From the NCBI RefSeq assembly GCF_018070325.1, contig NZ_JAGPXY010000009.1, positions 56,195 through 120,194 of the forward strand: a stretch of DNA of 64,000 nucleotides, in the 5' to 3' direction. The position numbers and the translations under genes were made by a program. Origin of the DNA: Micromonospora sp. H61. GTDB taxonomy: Bacteria; Actinomycetota; Actinomycetes; Mycobacteriales; Micromonosporaceae. This document shows, in pieces, positions 8,159 through 16,280 of the stretch. Every line of letters starts with the position of its first letter. The stretch's first letter is position 1. A model generated the notes under the pieces. That model was not told the origin of the DNA, did not search any database, and saw only the letters and a list, made by a program, of their open reading frames with translations.

Positions 8159-9457
8159 TCAGCTGACTGTGTATTCGGGGCTGACCAGGCCGGCGGCCAG
8201 CAGTTTGCGGGGCTCACCGGCCAGCGGGGTGAGAGCGGCGCGGGTGCGCGCGCCCCAACCGTCCACCACCAGCAGTCGGGCCAGCGCGTCCGGTCGGCCG
8301 GCGGTGGGCGCGGCGGTCAGGCGGGCCAGCACCGCTGGTGCCGTGGCGGCGGCGAGCACCCCGGCCGTCCGCAGCCGGGCCTGTAACGACGAGGTGGTCA
8401 GCCACGCGGACCCGGCCGGCCAACCGCCCACGCTCGGTGGGCGCAACGGCACCTGGTCGAGCGCGTTCAGACCGGCCAACAGTTGTTTACGTTGCTGCTC
8501 GGGCAGCGCGGACGGTCGGATGCCGAGCTGCCGCAGCGCACCGACCAACCACTCCACCGGCTGCTTCACCAGCGTCCCCCGGGTCTGCGCGAAGGCCGGT
8601 GCGGAGAAGAGCGCGCGCACTGTCGCGATGGTGTCCTCGCCGGCCAGGCCATCCGGTGCCGGGGTCTCGGTGCCGGCGTAGCGGAACCAGAGCCGACCGG
8701 CCACGAAGGTCGCCGCCGCCGGTTGGGCAGCCAGCAGGCCGGCGTACGCCTCGGCGTCGAACCGGCCACTCTGCCCGAGGATGCGCTTCTCGCCGGGGTC
8801 GTGCCGGCGGGCCTCGAAGCGGGCCGCACCGGTACGCCGGTCGACCACCCAGCCGGTCAGGGCCCGCGCGCCGGCCTTCACGTCGGCCTCGCTGTAGGCG
8901 CCGATGCCGAGGGTGAACAACTCCATCAGCTCGCGGGCCAGATTCTCGTTCGGTGCCTTGCGGGTGTTCTTCTGCCCGTCCAGCCAGACGATCAGGGCGG
9001 GGTCGCGCACCATCGCGGCGACCAGCGGGCCCAGCGGCCCACGACCGTGCCGGCGCAGCGTCTCCAACTGGCCCACCATCAGCCGCGCCGACTTGACCTT
9101 CTGCGCGCTGGTGGCCCAGTGCCCGTGCCAGAAGAAGAGCAACTTCTCGGTCAGCCCGTCCTCGGCGGCCACCATCCGGTCCAGCCACCACTCGGTGACC
9201 TGCTGGAGTTGCTTGCGGCGCTCCGCGTTGGCCTGCTGCCGTTGCTCACGGGTCGAGTCCTTGGTCAGCCCGGCGTACGGGTCCGGGGGCAGCGTCGGGA
9301 CCGGTGTGGCCGCCGCACCCCGGTCCGTCCCTGTCGGGGTGAGCAGCCGGTCCAGTGTCGCCGCCGGCCCGGCCCGCTCGGCCGCGTCCACCTCGTCGGC
9401 GGTCGGGCCGAAGGTGGCCCGGCGCAGCAGGTGCGCCACCGATTCACGATCGCTCAT
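8159..9457 (-). CDS. DUF1800 family protein
   Basis: A 432-residue protein of the DUF1800 family. Typical segments are HLLRRATFGPTADEVDAAER at the start, WHGHWATS, the highly conserved NENLARELMELFTLGIG and the ARALTGW motif, followed by HDPGEKRILGQ. There is no classical signal peptide, so it may travel with its Tat-exported DUF1501 partner or stay inside; this is unresolved. The biochemical role is unknown. The ATG at 9457 is eight bases after a TAGCGT box, indicating a leaderless promoter for the DUF1800-DUF1501 operon. Confidence 0.85.
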   Translation of the reverse strand: MSDRESVAHLLRRATFGPTADEVDAAERAGPAATLDRLLTPTGTDRGAAATPVPTLPPDPYAGLTKDSTREQRQQANAERRKQLQQVTEWWLDRMVAAEDGLTEKLLFFWHGHWATSAQKVKSARLMVGQLETLRRHGRGPLGPLVAAMVRDPALIVWLDGQKNTRKAPNENLARELMELFTLGIGAYSEADVKAGARALTGWVVDRRTGAARFEARRHDPGEKRILGQSGRFDAEAYAGLLAAQPAAATFVAGRLWFRYAGTETPAPDGLAGEDTIATVRALFSAPAFAQTRGTLVKQPVEWLVGALRQLGIRPSALPEQQRKQLLAGLNALDQVPLRPPSVGGWPAGSAWLTTSSLQARLRTAGVLAAATAPAVLARLTAAPTAGRPDALARLLVVDGWGARTRAALTPLAGEPRKLLAAGLVSPEYTVS

Positions 9458-9465
9458 ACCGGCCG

Positions 9466-9471
9466 ACGCTA
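9466..9471 (-). promoter_or_regulatory. -10 element (TAGCGT) of a leaderless DUF1800-DUF1501 promoter
   Basis: On the minus strand TAGCGT is followed by 8 bases and the ATG of the DUF1800 gene. Confidence 0.5.
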
Positions 9472-9516
9472 GGCGTCCCGTGTTCGAGGACGGTAAGGGC
9501 GGCGTCCGGATCGCGT

Positions 9517-10308
9517 TCAGCGTCCCTCGAAGACCGGTTTCTGCTTGCCGACGAAGGCGAGGGTGGCCGCCCGGTGGTCGGCGGTGGCGCCGCAGATCGA
9601 CTGGGCCTGCGCCTCGGCGGCGAGGGCGTCGGCGAGGGTGCCGGCGTCGGCGATGGAGAGCTGTCGCTTGATCGCCCCGTACGCGACGGTCGGGCCGGCG
9701 GCGAGGCGGGCGGCCAACTCCTGGGCGACGGGCAACACCTGCTCGTCGTCGTCCGTCAGCCGGTTGAGCAGGCCCAACCGGCAGGCCTCCTCGGCGCGGA
9801 CCGGCTCGGCCAGCATCAGCAGCTCCACGGCCTTGGCGTGGCCGACCAGTCTGGGCAACGTCCAGGAGGCGCCGGTGTCGGCGGCGAGACCGACCTTGGC
9901 GAAGGCCATCAGGAAATTGGTGGTCGGACCGCCGATGCGGATGTCGGCCAGGAACGCCAGCGACGCGCCCGCCCCGGCGGCCATCCCGCGAACCGCGGCG
10001 ATCACCGGCTTGGGCAGGTTGGCGAGCCGGGCGGCGATCGGGTTGTAGTGCGCCCGCACGGTGCCCAACGGGTCACTGGCGGAGTTTTCCAGGATGGCCA
10101 CGTGCTCGCGAAGGTCCTGCCCGGCGCTGAACGACCCGCCGGCCCCGGCCAGGACTACCGCGCGGCAGGACCTGTCGGTCTCCAGTTCCGCGAGGGCGTC
10201 CCGCAGCGCCTCCTTGAGCGCCACGTCGAGCGCGTTCATCGCGTTCGGCCGGTTCAGCGTGAGGGTGACGACGGCATCGGTCCGGTCGACCAGCAGCGGC
10301 TCGGTCAC
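9517..10308 (-). CDS. enoyl-CoA hydratase/isomerase family protein
   Basis: A 263-residue crotonase-fold enzyme. The oxyanion-hole segments are GAGGSFSAGQDLREH (residues about 52-66) and VRGMAAGAGASLAFLADIRI (about 105-125), followed by AKVGLAADTGASWTLPRLVG. The second catalytic acid typical of true hydratases is not obvious (the position reads DTGASW), so it may be a PaaG-like isomerase. It starts (GTG 10308) four bases after the PaaX-family gene and belongs to the same operon. That pairing suggests acyl-CoA degradation, possibly of phenylacetate-like aromatics, under PaaX control; no other paa genes are present. Confidence 0.8.
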   Translation of the reverse strand: MTEPLLVDRTDAVVTLTLNRPNAMNALDVALKEALRDALAELETDRSCRAVVLAGAGGSFSAGQDLREHVAILENSASDPLGTVRAHYNPIAARLANLPKPVIAAVRGMAAGAGASLAFLADIRIGGPTTNFLMAFAKVGLAADTGASWTLPRLVGHAKAVELLMLAEPVRAEEACRLGLLNRLTDDDEQVLPVAQELAARLAAGPTVAYGAIKRQLSIADAGTLADALAAEAQAQSICGATADHRAATLAFVGKQKPVFEGR

Positions 10309-10312
10309 GTGT

Positions 10313-11131
10313 CTAACGACCCTTCTGTCGGACGATGCGGTTGCCGGCGTCGAGGCACTGTTCGACGTACCGGTCGGCGGCCGGACGCAGGCGGGCTGCG
10401 TGCCGGTCGAAGAAACTGGCCGCGGCGGTGCCGGGCCACCGCTCGGGCAGCAGCGCCGGGGGCAGCTGCGGATCCTGGAAGAGGAACGTACGCCACGCGT
10501 GCACGAGGCGGAATCGCGCCGCGTACGCCTCCTCGTCGCTGCTGCGCACGGTGACCGCGGCGAGCAGCGGGCGCTGGTCCGCGACGAACCGCTCGTAGGC
10601 GCGACCGATCTCGGCCAGGTTCCAGGCGCGTCGGACCACTCCCATCGCGCCGGGGGTGCCGGAGAAGTGCGAGGCGGTGAACCGCTCGAACCGGATGCCG
10701 GTCTCGGCGAGGAGCAGGTCGACATCCTCGGCGGGGCGGGTGGCGACCCAGGTCTGCTCGTCGAGCGTCCCGTAGCCGAGGAAACTCAGGTTGGCGGCGA
10801 GCCGCTGGCGGTCCCGCCGGGCGCCCGGGGCCTCCAACACCAGCAGATCGAACCGGCCGTCCCAGGTGACCCGGCCGGTCCGGTAGATCCGGGCCGCTGC
10901 CTCGTCGAGTCGGCGGGCAGCTTTAGGTGTGATCGAATATCCCGGTCCGGAGACCAACCGGAGGGGCTCGAGCCAGCCTTGACGCACCATCCGGGAGACG
11001 GCGGTGCGAACTGCTGGCGGTGCGATTCCCAGCGGCGCCAGTAGCTTGACCAGGGCAGCAACCGGTGCCCGGCCACCCCTCGGACGGAGGTGGTCGCCGT
11101 ACAGGTCGAAGAGTGCCGACCGTGCCTGCAT
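10313..11131 (-). CDS. PaaX family transcriptional regulator
   Basis: A 272-residue repressor. It opens with a winged-helix domain (ALFDLYGDHLRPRGGRAPVA, VRTAVSRMVRQGWL, then GPGYSITPKAARRLDEAAARIY), followed by the PaaX central domain and the C-terminal helical domain with FRLVHAWRTFLFQDPQLPPALLPERWPG. PaaX represses phenylacetate catabolism and is released by phenylacetyl-CoA. Here it leads an operon with a single enoyl-CoA hydratase, so its ligand is probably an aryl- or acyl-CoA related to that enzyme. The upstream gap (11132-11321) holds AT-rich sequence suited to its promoter. Confidence 0.85.
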   Translation of the reverse strand: MQARSALFDLYGDHLRPRGGRAPVAALVKLLAPLGIAPPAVRTAVSRMVRQGWLEPLRLVSGPGYSITPKAARRLDEAAARIYRTGRVTWDGRFDLLVLEAPGARRDRQRLAANLSFLGYGTLDEQTWVATRPAEDVDLLLAETGIRFERFTASHFSGTPGAMGVVRRAWNLAEIGRAYERFVADQRPLLAAVTVRSSDEEAYAARFRLVHAWRTFLFQDPQLPPALLPERWPGTAAASFFDRHAARLRPAADRYVEQCLDAGNRIVRQKGR

Positions 11132-11321
11132 GACCGCACATTGTGACAGGCCTTCTCAAGATAAGCTAGATGCTGTTACATCAATGCTGCTCCGGTTTGG
11201 GTCCGGCGGTGTTCATCAGGGAAAATCGTTGGTCGACACCCCCGTGACCGTTGCGGGTGGTCGTGACGAAGTGGCTGTGGGGCAACCCACCGACCCTGGT
11301 GTAGGTCTGAGGGGAGACAAC

Positions 11322-11489
11322 ATGGCGGCGATGAAGCCGCGGACGGGCGACGGTCCGCTGGAAGTCACCAAGGAGGGGCGGGGCATCGTCATGCGGGTCC
11401 CGCTGGAGGGCGGTGGCCGGCTCGTCGTCGAGATGACTCCCGACGAGGCCAACGCGCTCGGTGACGCACTGAAGGCAGCGGCCGGCTGA
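11322..11489 (+). CDS. DUF3117 family small protein
   Basis: A 55-residue protein almost invariant across actinobacteria: MAAMKPRTGDGPLEVTKEGR, then RGIVMRVPLEGGGRLVVEMT and PDEANALGDALKAA. The function is unknown. It has a good GGGGAG ribosome site five bases before the ATG. Mycobacteria carry the homologue next to tag (Rv1210-Rv1211, from memory); here about 5 kb of other genes separates them. Two strong tandem hairpins follow directly. Confidence 0.88.
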   Translation: MAAMKPRTGDGPLEVTKEGRGIVMRVPLEGGGRLVVEMTPDEANALGDALKAAAG

Positions 11490-11500
11490 GTAAGGAGTGC

Positions 11501-11524
11501 TCCGGGCGGCTCACGCCGCCCGGA
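11501..11524 (+). terminator. intrinsic terminator 1 after the DUF3117 gene
   Basis: A perfect 10-bp stem (TCCGGGCGGC / GCCGCCCGGA) with a TCAC loop, followed by ACGTTCTTC. It begins 11 bases after the stop codon. Confidence 0.8.
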
Positions 11525-11536
11525 ACGTTCTTCAGG

Positions 11537-11569
11537 CCCTGAGCCACCGGAATCACCGGTGGCTCAGGG
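11537..11569 (+). terminator. intrinsic terminator 2 after the DUF3117 gene
   Basis: A perfect 14-bp stem (CCCTGAGCCACCGG / CCGGTGGCTCAGGG) with a 5-base loop and TCTTC following. It is in tandem with the hairpin at 11501 and isolates DUF3117 from pepA. Confidence 0.8.
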
Positions 11570-11636
11570 TCTTCAACGCTGTGGGCAGGTGGGTTCGCTG
11601 CCGGCCCGCGACACTTTCCTGGAGGTACGGTTCCGC

Positions 11637-13112
11637 GTGCTCGCCATCCGTCTGATCGCTGAGCCGGACCGGCTCGACGTCCTCGTCCTGCCCGTCCGCT
11701 CCGCCGATTCGACGGCGGAAGGTGACACCTCGGCCGAGCCGGTATCGACCGCCGTGGCGGGCCCGGACGGCACGGCCGACGAGGCGGGCGCGCTGGCGTC
11801 AGCGGCCCGGCTGACGGGCCGAGCCGGCGAGATCCACACCCAGCTGCGCCCCGGACGCACCCCCGGCCGGCTGCTGCTGCTCGGCATCGGCGACGGCGGC
11901 GAGGCGGCCTGGCGGACGGCCGGCGCGACCCTGGCCCGCTCAGCTTCGGCTGAGACGCATATCACCATCGCGTTGCCGGCCGAGGTGGCCCCGGCCGCGG
12001 TGCGCGGCTTGACCGAGGGGCTGCTGCTCGCCCCGTACCGGTTCCGACTCACCGAGGCAGGCGACCGACCGGCACTCACCGGCGTCGACCTGCTGCTCGA
12101 CGACCCCACCGGGTACGAGGACACCGTCGCCACGGCCCGCACCACGGCCGCGATGACCCATCTCGCCCGGGACCTGACCAACACCCCCTCCTCGGTGAAG
12201 ACCCCGCAGTGGTTCGCCGACCAGGTGGCCTCCGCCGCAGCCGACGTTGCGGACCTTCGGCTGCGGGTCCGTGGCCCGGCCGAGCTGACCACCGAGGGCT
12301 TCGGTGGGATCCTCGCCGTGGGCGGTGGCTCCGCCAGCGGACCCCGGCTGGTCGAACTGGACTGGCACCCCGCCAACGCGCGCACCCACGTGGCGCTGAT
12401 CGGCAAGGGCATCACCTTCGACACCGGCGGCATCTCGATCAAGCCGGTGGCGTCGATGAAGTTGATGCGCAAGGACATGGCCGGCGCGGCCGCGGTCGTC
12501 GCCGCCACCCTGGGCGCCGCCGCGCTGCGGCTGCCGGTCCGGATCACCACGCTGGCCCCGCTGGCCGAGAACATGGTCAGCGGCTCGGCGTTCCGCCCCG
12601 GCGACGTCATCCGGCACTACGGCGGTACGACCAGCGAGACGACCAACTCCGACGCCGAGGGTCGGCTGGTCCTCGCCGACGCGCTGGCGTACGCGGTGCA
12701 GCAGCTCAAGCCGGATCTGCTGCTCGACCTGGCCACGCTCACCGGCGCGAACTCGGTGGCGCTGGGCAAGCGCACCGCCGCCCTCTACAGCGAGAACGAC
12801 GAGTTGGCCGCCAGCGTGCTGGCCGCGGCCGAGGCGGCCGGCGAGTCGGCGTGGCGGATGCCGCTGCACACCGACTACGTCGAGTACCTGGGCAGCGAGA
12901 TCGCCGACCTCTACAGCGCACCCGCGCAGGGTGCCGGCTCGGTGCTGGCCGCGCTCTACCTGCGCGAGTTCACCGGCGAACTACGGGACCGCTGGCTGCA
13001 CCTGGACATGTCCGCCCCGTCCTGGGCCGACGGCGACCAGGCCGAGGTCAGCCGCGGCGCCACCGGTTGGGGCGTCCGCTCGTTGCTGCGCTGGCTCGCC
13101 GACGTCAACTAG
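11637..13112 (+). CDS. pepA: leucyl aminopeptidase (M17 family)
   Basis: A 491-residue cytosolic zinc/manganese aminopeptidase that releases N-terminal residues from peptides. The C-terminal catalytic half carries IGKGITFDTGGISIKP (metal-binding Lys and Asp), MRKDMAGAAAV, the NSDAEGRLVLADAL signature (family NTDAEGRL with Thr to Ser) and DLATLTGA. The first 170 residues form the variable N-terminal domain. The GTG at 11637 was chosen: GGAGG lies 12 bases upstream and a TACGGT box 5 bases upstream, so either leadered or near-leaderless expression is possible. It stands alone downstream of two terminators. Confidence 0.93.
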   Translation: MLAIRLIAEPDRLDVLVLPVRSADSTAEGDTSAEPVSTAVAGPDGTADEAGALASAARLTGRAGEIHTQLRPGRTPGRLLLLGIGDGGEAAWRTAGATLARSASAETHITIALPAEVAPAAVRGLTEGLLLAPYRFRLTEAGDRPALTGVDLLLDDPTGYEDTVATARTTAAMTHLARDLTNTPSSVKTPQWFADQVASAAADVADLRLRVRGPAELTTEGFGGILAVGGGSASGPRLVELDWHPANARTHVALIGKGITFDTGGISIKPVASMKLMRKDMAGAAAVVAATLGAAALRLPVRITTLAPLAENMVSGSAFRPGDVIRHYGGTTSETTNSDAEGRLVLADALAYAVQQLKPDLLLDLATLTGANSVALGKRTAALYSENDELAASVLAAAEAAGESAWRMPLHTDYVEYLGSEIADLYSAPAQGAGSVLAALYLREFTGELRDRWLHLDMSAPSWADGDQAEVSRGATGWGVRSLLRWLADVN

Positions 13113-13166
13113 CGCCTGTCTCAGAGCCTCGGCTTGATCGAGGCGCTGACCCACCCTGGGGTCGGA

Positions 13167-13862
13167 TCAGCACTTCACCGCGGCGAGTAGTCCGTGCCCG
13201 ACCGGAAGCAGCGCGGGGATCCAGTGCTCCGACTCCCGGACCGCCTTGATCGTTTCGCGAACCGTCACCGTCTCCGCGTCGCGGGCGGACGGGTCGCCGA
13301 TCCGGTCGCTGGCCAGCACACCGTTGAGCGCCAGCACTCCCCCCGGGCGCAACAGCCGCAGCGCCGCCTCCACACAGGCGTGGAAGCCGGTCGCCTCCGC
13401 GTCCACGAAGACCAGGTCGTACGCACCGTCGGCGAGCCGGGGCAGCACGTCGAGCGCCCGACCGGTGATGATCCGGGTACGCCCGGCCGCGAAACCGGCC
13501 TCGGCGAAGATCCGCCGGGCGATCCGCTGGTGCTCCACCTCCACGTCGATGGTGGTGAGCACGCCGTCGACGCGCATGCCGCGCAGCAACCAGACGCCGC
13601 TGACCCCGGTGCCGGTGCCGATCTCCACCACCGCACGGGCGTTGCCGGCGGCGGCCAGCAGTCGCAGCGCCGCCCCCGCGCCGGGGGTGACCGCGTCGAG
13701 GCCCACCTCCCGGGCCAGGCTGCGGGCGGTGCGCAGAACGAGATCCTCGGTGACGTACGACTCGGCGAAGTGCTGGGCCTGTGTCGTCGAACTGCCGGAA
13801 CCGGCGACCGTGGCGATGGGGCACCTCCGGGGGCGGTGCGTGGTGCGGGGGCGGGTTGGCAC
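13167..13862 (-). CDS. SAM-dependent O-methyltransferase
   Basis: A protein of up to 231 residues of the class I O-methyltransferase (catechol/caffeoyl-CoA type) fold. The SAM-binding motif VVEIGTGTGVSGVWLLRGM lies about residues 78-96, then TTIDVEVEHQRIARRIF, YDLVFVDAEATGFHACVEAA and LLRPGGVLALNGVL. The substrate is unknown. The start is uncertain: the only normal start codon in frame is the GTG at 13862, giving a 15-residue basic leader, while a GGAGG with good spacing precedes an ATC at residue 17. In mycobacteria the homologue (Rv1220c) neighbours sigE-rseA-htrA-tatB; here htrA follows directly. Confidence 0.82.
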   Translation of the reverse strand: MPTRPRTTHRPRRCPIATVAGSGSSTTQAQHFAESYVTEDLVLRTARSLAREVGLDAVTPGAGAALRLLAAAGNARAVVEIGTGTGVSGVWLLRGMRVDGVLTTIDVEVEHQRIARRIFAEAGFAAGRTRIITGRALDVLPRLADGAYDLVFVDAEATGFHACVEAALRLLRPGGVLALNGVLASDRIGDPSARDAETVTVRETIKAVRESEHWIPALLPVGHGLLAAVKC

Positions 13863-14051
13863 TGTGAGCGTAGAGGCGACCGTCGTGGGGCGCAGCCGCG
13901 CCTCCGTCGGAAGCGATCACCGGGGGCAACCGCTGACTGCACCGCGTCCATCCGTGCAATCCTGGAGGCGGTATCCCGTCAGCCGCGACCAGACCGGCCC
14001 GTGGCCGGGCGACGCGGCGCGGGATCCGGGGACGGACTGGGAGGCACCGAC

Positions 14052-15506
14052 GTGACCGACGGCTGGGACTGGCGCCGGGGCGGTGAGACTCCGGCTCCGG
14101 CGCGACCGCCCGGGGCAGGAGCCCCGTCGGTGGGGCCGCCGACCATGCCGGGGGCTGACCGCTCGCCCCTCGCCCCGCCAGGCAACGGACCGGCAGCGGG
14201 CTGGCCGGCGTCTTCCGGCGGGCCGACTCCGGGCTGGCCGGGGTCTTCCGGCGGAACGGCACCGGGCTGGCCGGCGCCGGCCGCGGGCGGGCCCAACTCG
14301 GCCGACGCGTCGGCCTGGTGGTCGGACGCGCTCGCCGACCCCTGGCGCGACCCGGCGGCCCCGACCGCGGTGGTGGTGCCCGGGGTGGTGGCCCCTGGCA
14401 CCGAGCCCGAGCCGGTCACCGATCCCGACGCACCGGGCCGGCCGACGCTGCGCCACCTGTTGCTCATTCCCGTGATCACCGCGCTGTTGGCCGGCACCCT
14501 CGGTGGTGCGTTGGGCTACGCGTTCGCGGTGCGCGGCGGCGCTGGTGCGGCGGTCCTCGGCGGTGCGCCCGCAGAGGTGCCGGCACTGGCGCAGCGCAAA
14601 CCGGAGTCGCTGGCCGGGGTCGCCGAACGGGTCCTGCCCAGCGTGGTCACCGTACGGGTGAGCAGCCTCGGCGGGACCAGTGAGGGCTCCGGCTTCGTCG
14701 CCACCGCCGACGGCCATGTGATCACCAATGACCATGTGGTGGCCGGCGGCACCGGCAAGGCCTCGGTGGTCTTCAACGACGGCAGCACCGCGCCGGCGAC
14801 CATCGTCGGCCAGGACGCCGAGTCGGACATCGCGGTGATCAAGGTGAGTCGTCCCGGGTTGCGGCCTGTGGAGTTCGGCGACTCCGACGGGCTGGCGGTC
14901 GGCGACCCCGTGCTCGCCATCGGTTCGCCGCTGTCGCTCGCCAACACGGTCACCGCCGGCATCGTGAGCGCGCTGGACCGGACGATGCAGGCCGGCGAGC
15001 CGGGCGGCCCGGTGCGTTACTACGCGGCCATCCAGACCGACGCCGCGGTCAACCACGGCAACTCGGGCGGCCCACTCGTCGACGGCGCCGGCCGGGTGGT
15101 CGGAGTGAACTCCACCATCAAGTCACTCGTCGCCGAGGGACAGGAGGCGGGCAACATCGGGCTCGCCTTCGCCATCCCGATCAACCAGGCCAAGCGGGTG
15201 ACCCAGGACATCATCGGCACCGGCAAGGCCCGACGTACGGTGATCGGCGCCCGGGCGGACGGCCCGACCGGGGTGGTCGGGGGCGGCCTGCGGCTGGCAG
15301 AGGTCGAGCCGTCCGGTCCCGCGGACGGCGCCGGGCTGAAGGTCGGCGACGTCATCCTCAAGATCAACGGACGGCCGATGACCGAGCCGACGGATCTGAC
15401 CGCGTTGGTCCGCAAGTACGCGCCGGGCTCGGTCGTGACCGTCGAGTATCGGCGGGGCTCCGCCCGGCAGAACACCTCGGTAACTCTCGCCGCGGACGCG
15501 AAGTGA
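14052..15506 (+). CDS. htrA: HtrA-type membrane-anchored serine protease with PDZ domain
   Basis: A 484-residue quality-control protease. Residues 1-130 are a cytoplasmic Gly/Pro/Trp-rich region with an imperfect repeat (GWPASSGGPTP, GWPGSSGGTAP), and a transmembrane helix covers about 135-160. The extracytoplasmic trypsin-like domain follows with the triad His228 (TNDHVV), Asp259 (ESDIAVI) and Ser338 (GNSGGP). A PDZ domain occupies about 390-480 (AEVEPSGPADGAGLKVGDVI). It degrades or refolds damaged envelope proteins. The GTG start has GGGAGG upstream. tatB follows 97 bases later on the same strand. In Mycobacterium this gene sits in a sigE-rseA-htrA-tatB group; neither sigE nor rseA is present here. 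Confidence 0.92.
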   Translation: MTDGWDWRRGGETPAPARPPGAGAPSVGPPTMPGADRSPLAPPGNGPAAGWPASSGGPTPGWPGSSGGTAPGWPAPAAGGPNSADASAWWSDALADPWRDPAAPTAVVVPGVVAPGTEPEPVTDPDAPGRPTLRHLLLIPVITALLAGTLGGALGYAFAVRGGAGAAVLGGAPAEVPALAQRKPESLAGVAERVLPSVVTVRVSSLGGTSEGSGFVATADGHVITNDHVVAGGTGKASVVFNDGSTAPATIVGQDAESDIAVIKVSRPGLRPVEFGDSDGLAVGDPVLAIGSPLSLANTVTAGIVSALDRTMQAGEPGGPVRYYAAIQTDAAVNHGNSGGPLVDGAGRVVGVNSTIKSLVAEGQEAGNIGLAFAIPINQAKRVTQDIIGTGKARRTVIGARADGPTGVVGGGLRLAEVEPSGPADGAGLKVGDVILKINGRPMTEPTDLTALVRKYAPGSVVTVEYRRGSARQNTSVTLAADAK

Positions 15507-15603
15507 CTCACCGCGGAGGCGAAGTGAACAGCGGCGCACCCCTTGCCCGAAAGCCGTCCGCCGTGCGTAGTCTTGCTGCTGACGCCGAGAGGAGGCCCGC
15601 GGG

Positions 15604-16026
15604 ATGCTCGACAACCTGAACTGGTGGGAGATCGGTGCGCTGCTGCTCCTGGCGCTGCTGATCTTCGGCGACCGGCTCCCCGCCGTGATCACCGACGGCC
15701 TGCGGTTGGTGCGCAACCTGCGCAACATGGCCCGCAACGCGACCGGCGACCTGAGCCGTGAGCTGGGCACCGACATCCAGCTGGAAGACCTGCACCCGAA
15801 GGCGTTCATCCGCAAGCACCTCCTCAGCGAGGAGGACGAGGCGGCGATCCGCAAGCCGTTGCAGGGCGTCTACGACAACCTGCGCGCGGACGTCAGCGGC
15901 GTGCACAACGACCTGAAGGACGTGGCGAACGCCGCCGACCTGCGGTCGAACGAGACTCGGTCCGGCACGGCCACCAGCAGCCCTTCGGCTCCGGCCCCCC
16001 GCGCCAGCTACGACGACGCCACCTGA
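15604..16026 (+). CDS. tatB: Sec-independent protein translocase TatB
   Basis: A 140-residue subunit of the twin-arginine translocase that helps receive folded Tat substrates. It has the standard layout: a short N-terminal membrane helix (WWEIGALLLLALLIFGDRLP), an amphipathic helix (TDGLRLVRNLRNMARNATGD) and a longer charged helical region with a disordered Ser/Pro/Thr tail. An AGGAGG ribosome site precedes the ATG. It probably shares a transcript with htrA. Possible substrates in this window include the DUF1501 protein. Confidence 0.88.
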   Translation: MLDNLNWWEIGALLLLALLIFGDRLPAVITDGLRLVRNLRNMARNATGDLSRELGTDIQLEDLHPKAFIRKHLLSEEDEAAIRKPLQGVYDNLRADVSGVHNDLKDVANAADLRSNETRSGTATSSPSAPAPRASYDDAT

Positions 16027-16051
16027 CCGACCCGTACCCCGACCGGCTGGT

Positions 16052-16184
16052 CCGGCCCTGCCCGCCCACGCCGGCCCTGCCCGCCCACGCCGGCCCTGCC
16101 CGCCCACGCCGGCCCTGCCCGCCCACGCCGGCCCTGCCCGCCCACGCCGGCCCTGCCCGCCCACGCCGGCCCTGCCCGCCCACG
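16052..16184. repeat. tandem minisatellite: seven perfect 19-bp copies
   Basis: Seven back-to-back identical copies of CCGGCCCTGCCCGCCCACG, followed by a short degenerate remnant, lie in the gap between the convergent tatB and mrp genes. The unit is not a multiple of three and lies outside any gene. Perfect identity implies recent expansion, so copy number may vary between strains. Confidence 0.95.
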
Positions 16185-16232
16185 CCGGCCACGCCGGTCA
16201 GCGGCCCGGCTGGACCATCCACCGACACGATT

Positions 16233-16264
16233 CAGCCCGCCGGCCAACAGTGGCCGACGGGCTG
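16233..16264 (-). terminator. intrinsic terminator after mrp
   Basis: A 14-bp inverted repeat with a 4-base loop lies 16 bases beyond the mrp stop codon. The single non-Watson-Crick position is a G-U pair in the mrp transcript but a mismatch in the opposite one, so it is oriented for mrp. Confidence 0.7.
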
Positions 16265-16280
16265 ACGGTGTTCCGGGTGG

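Noticed and set aside
13194..14051. Open frame running from inside the O-methyltransferase gene into htrA
   Set aside because: The part before 14052 is antisense to the methyltransferase and is Arg/Gln/Gly-rich without domains; htrA begins at its own GTG with a ribosome site.
16052..16184. The tandem repeats as a CRISPR array
   Set aside because: Copies are directly adjacent without spacers and no cas genes are present.
16008..16247. Minus-strand frames encoding a repetitive Gly/Arg/Ala protein across the 19-bp repeats
   Set aside because: The unit is not a multiple of three, so all three frames look alike; there is no ribosome site and the sequence is pure repeat.
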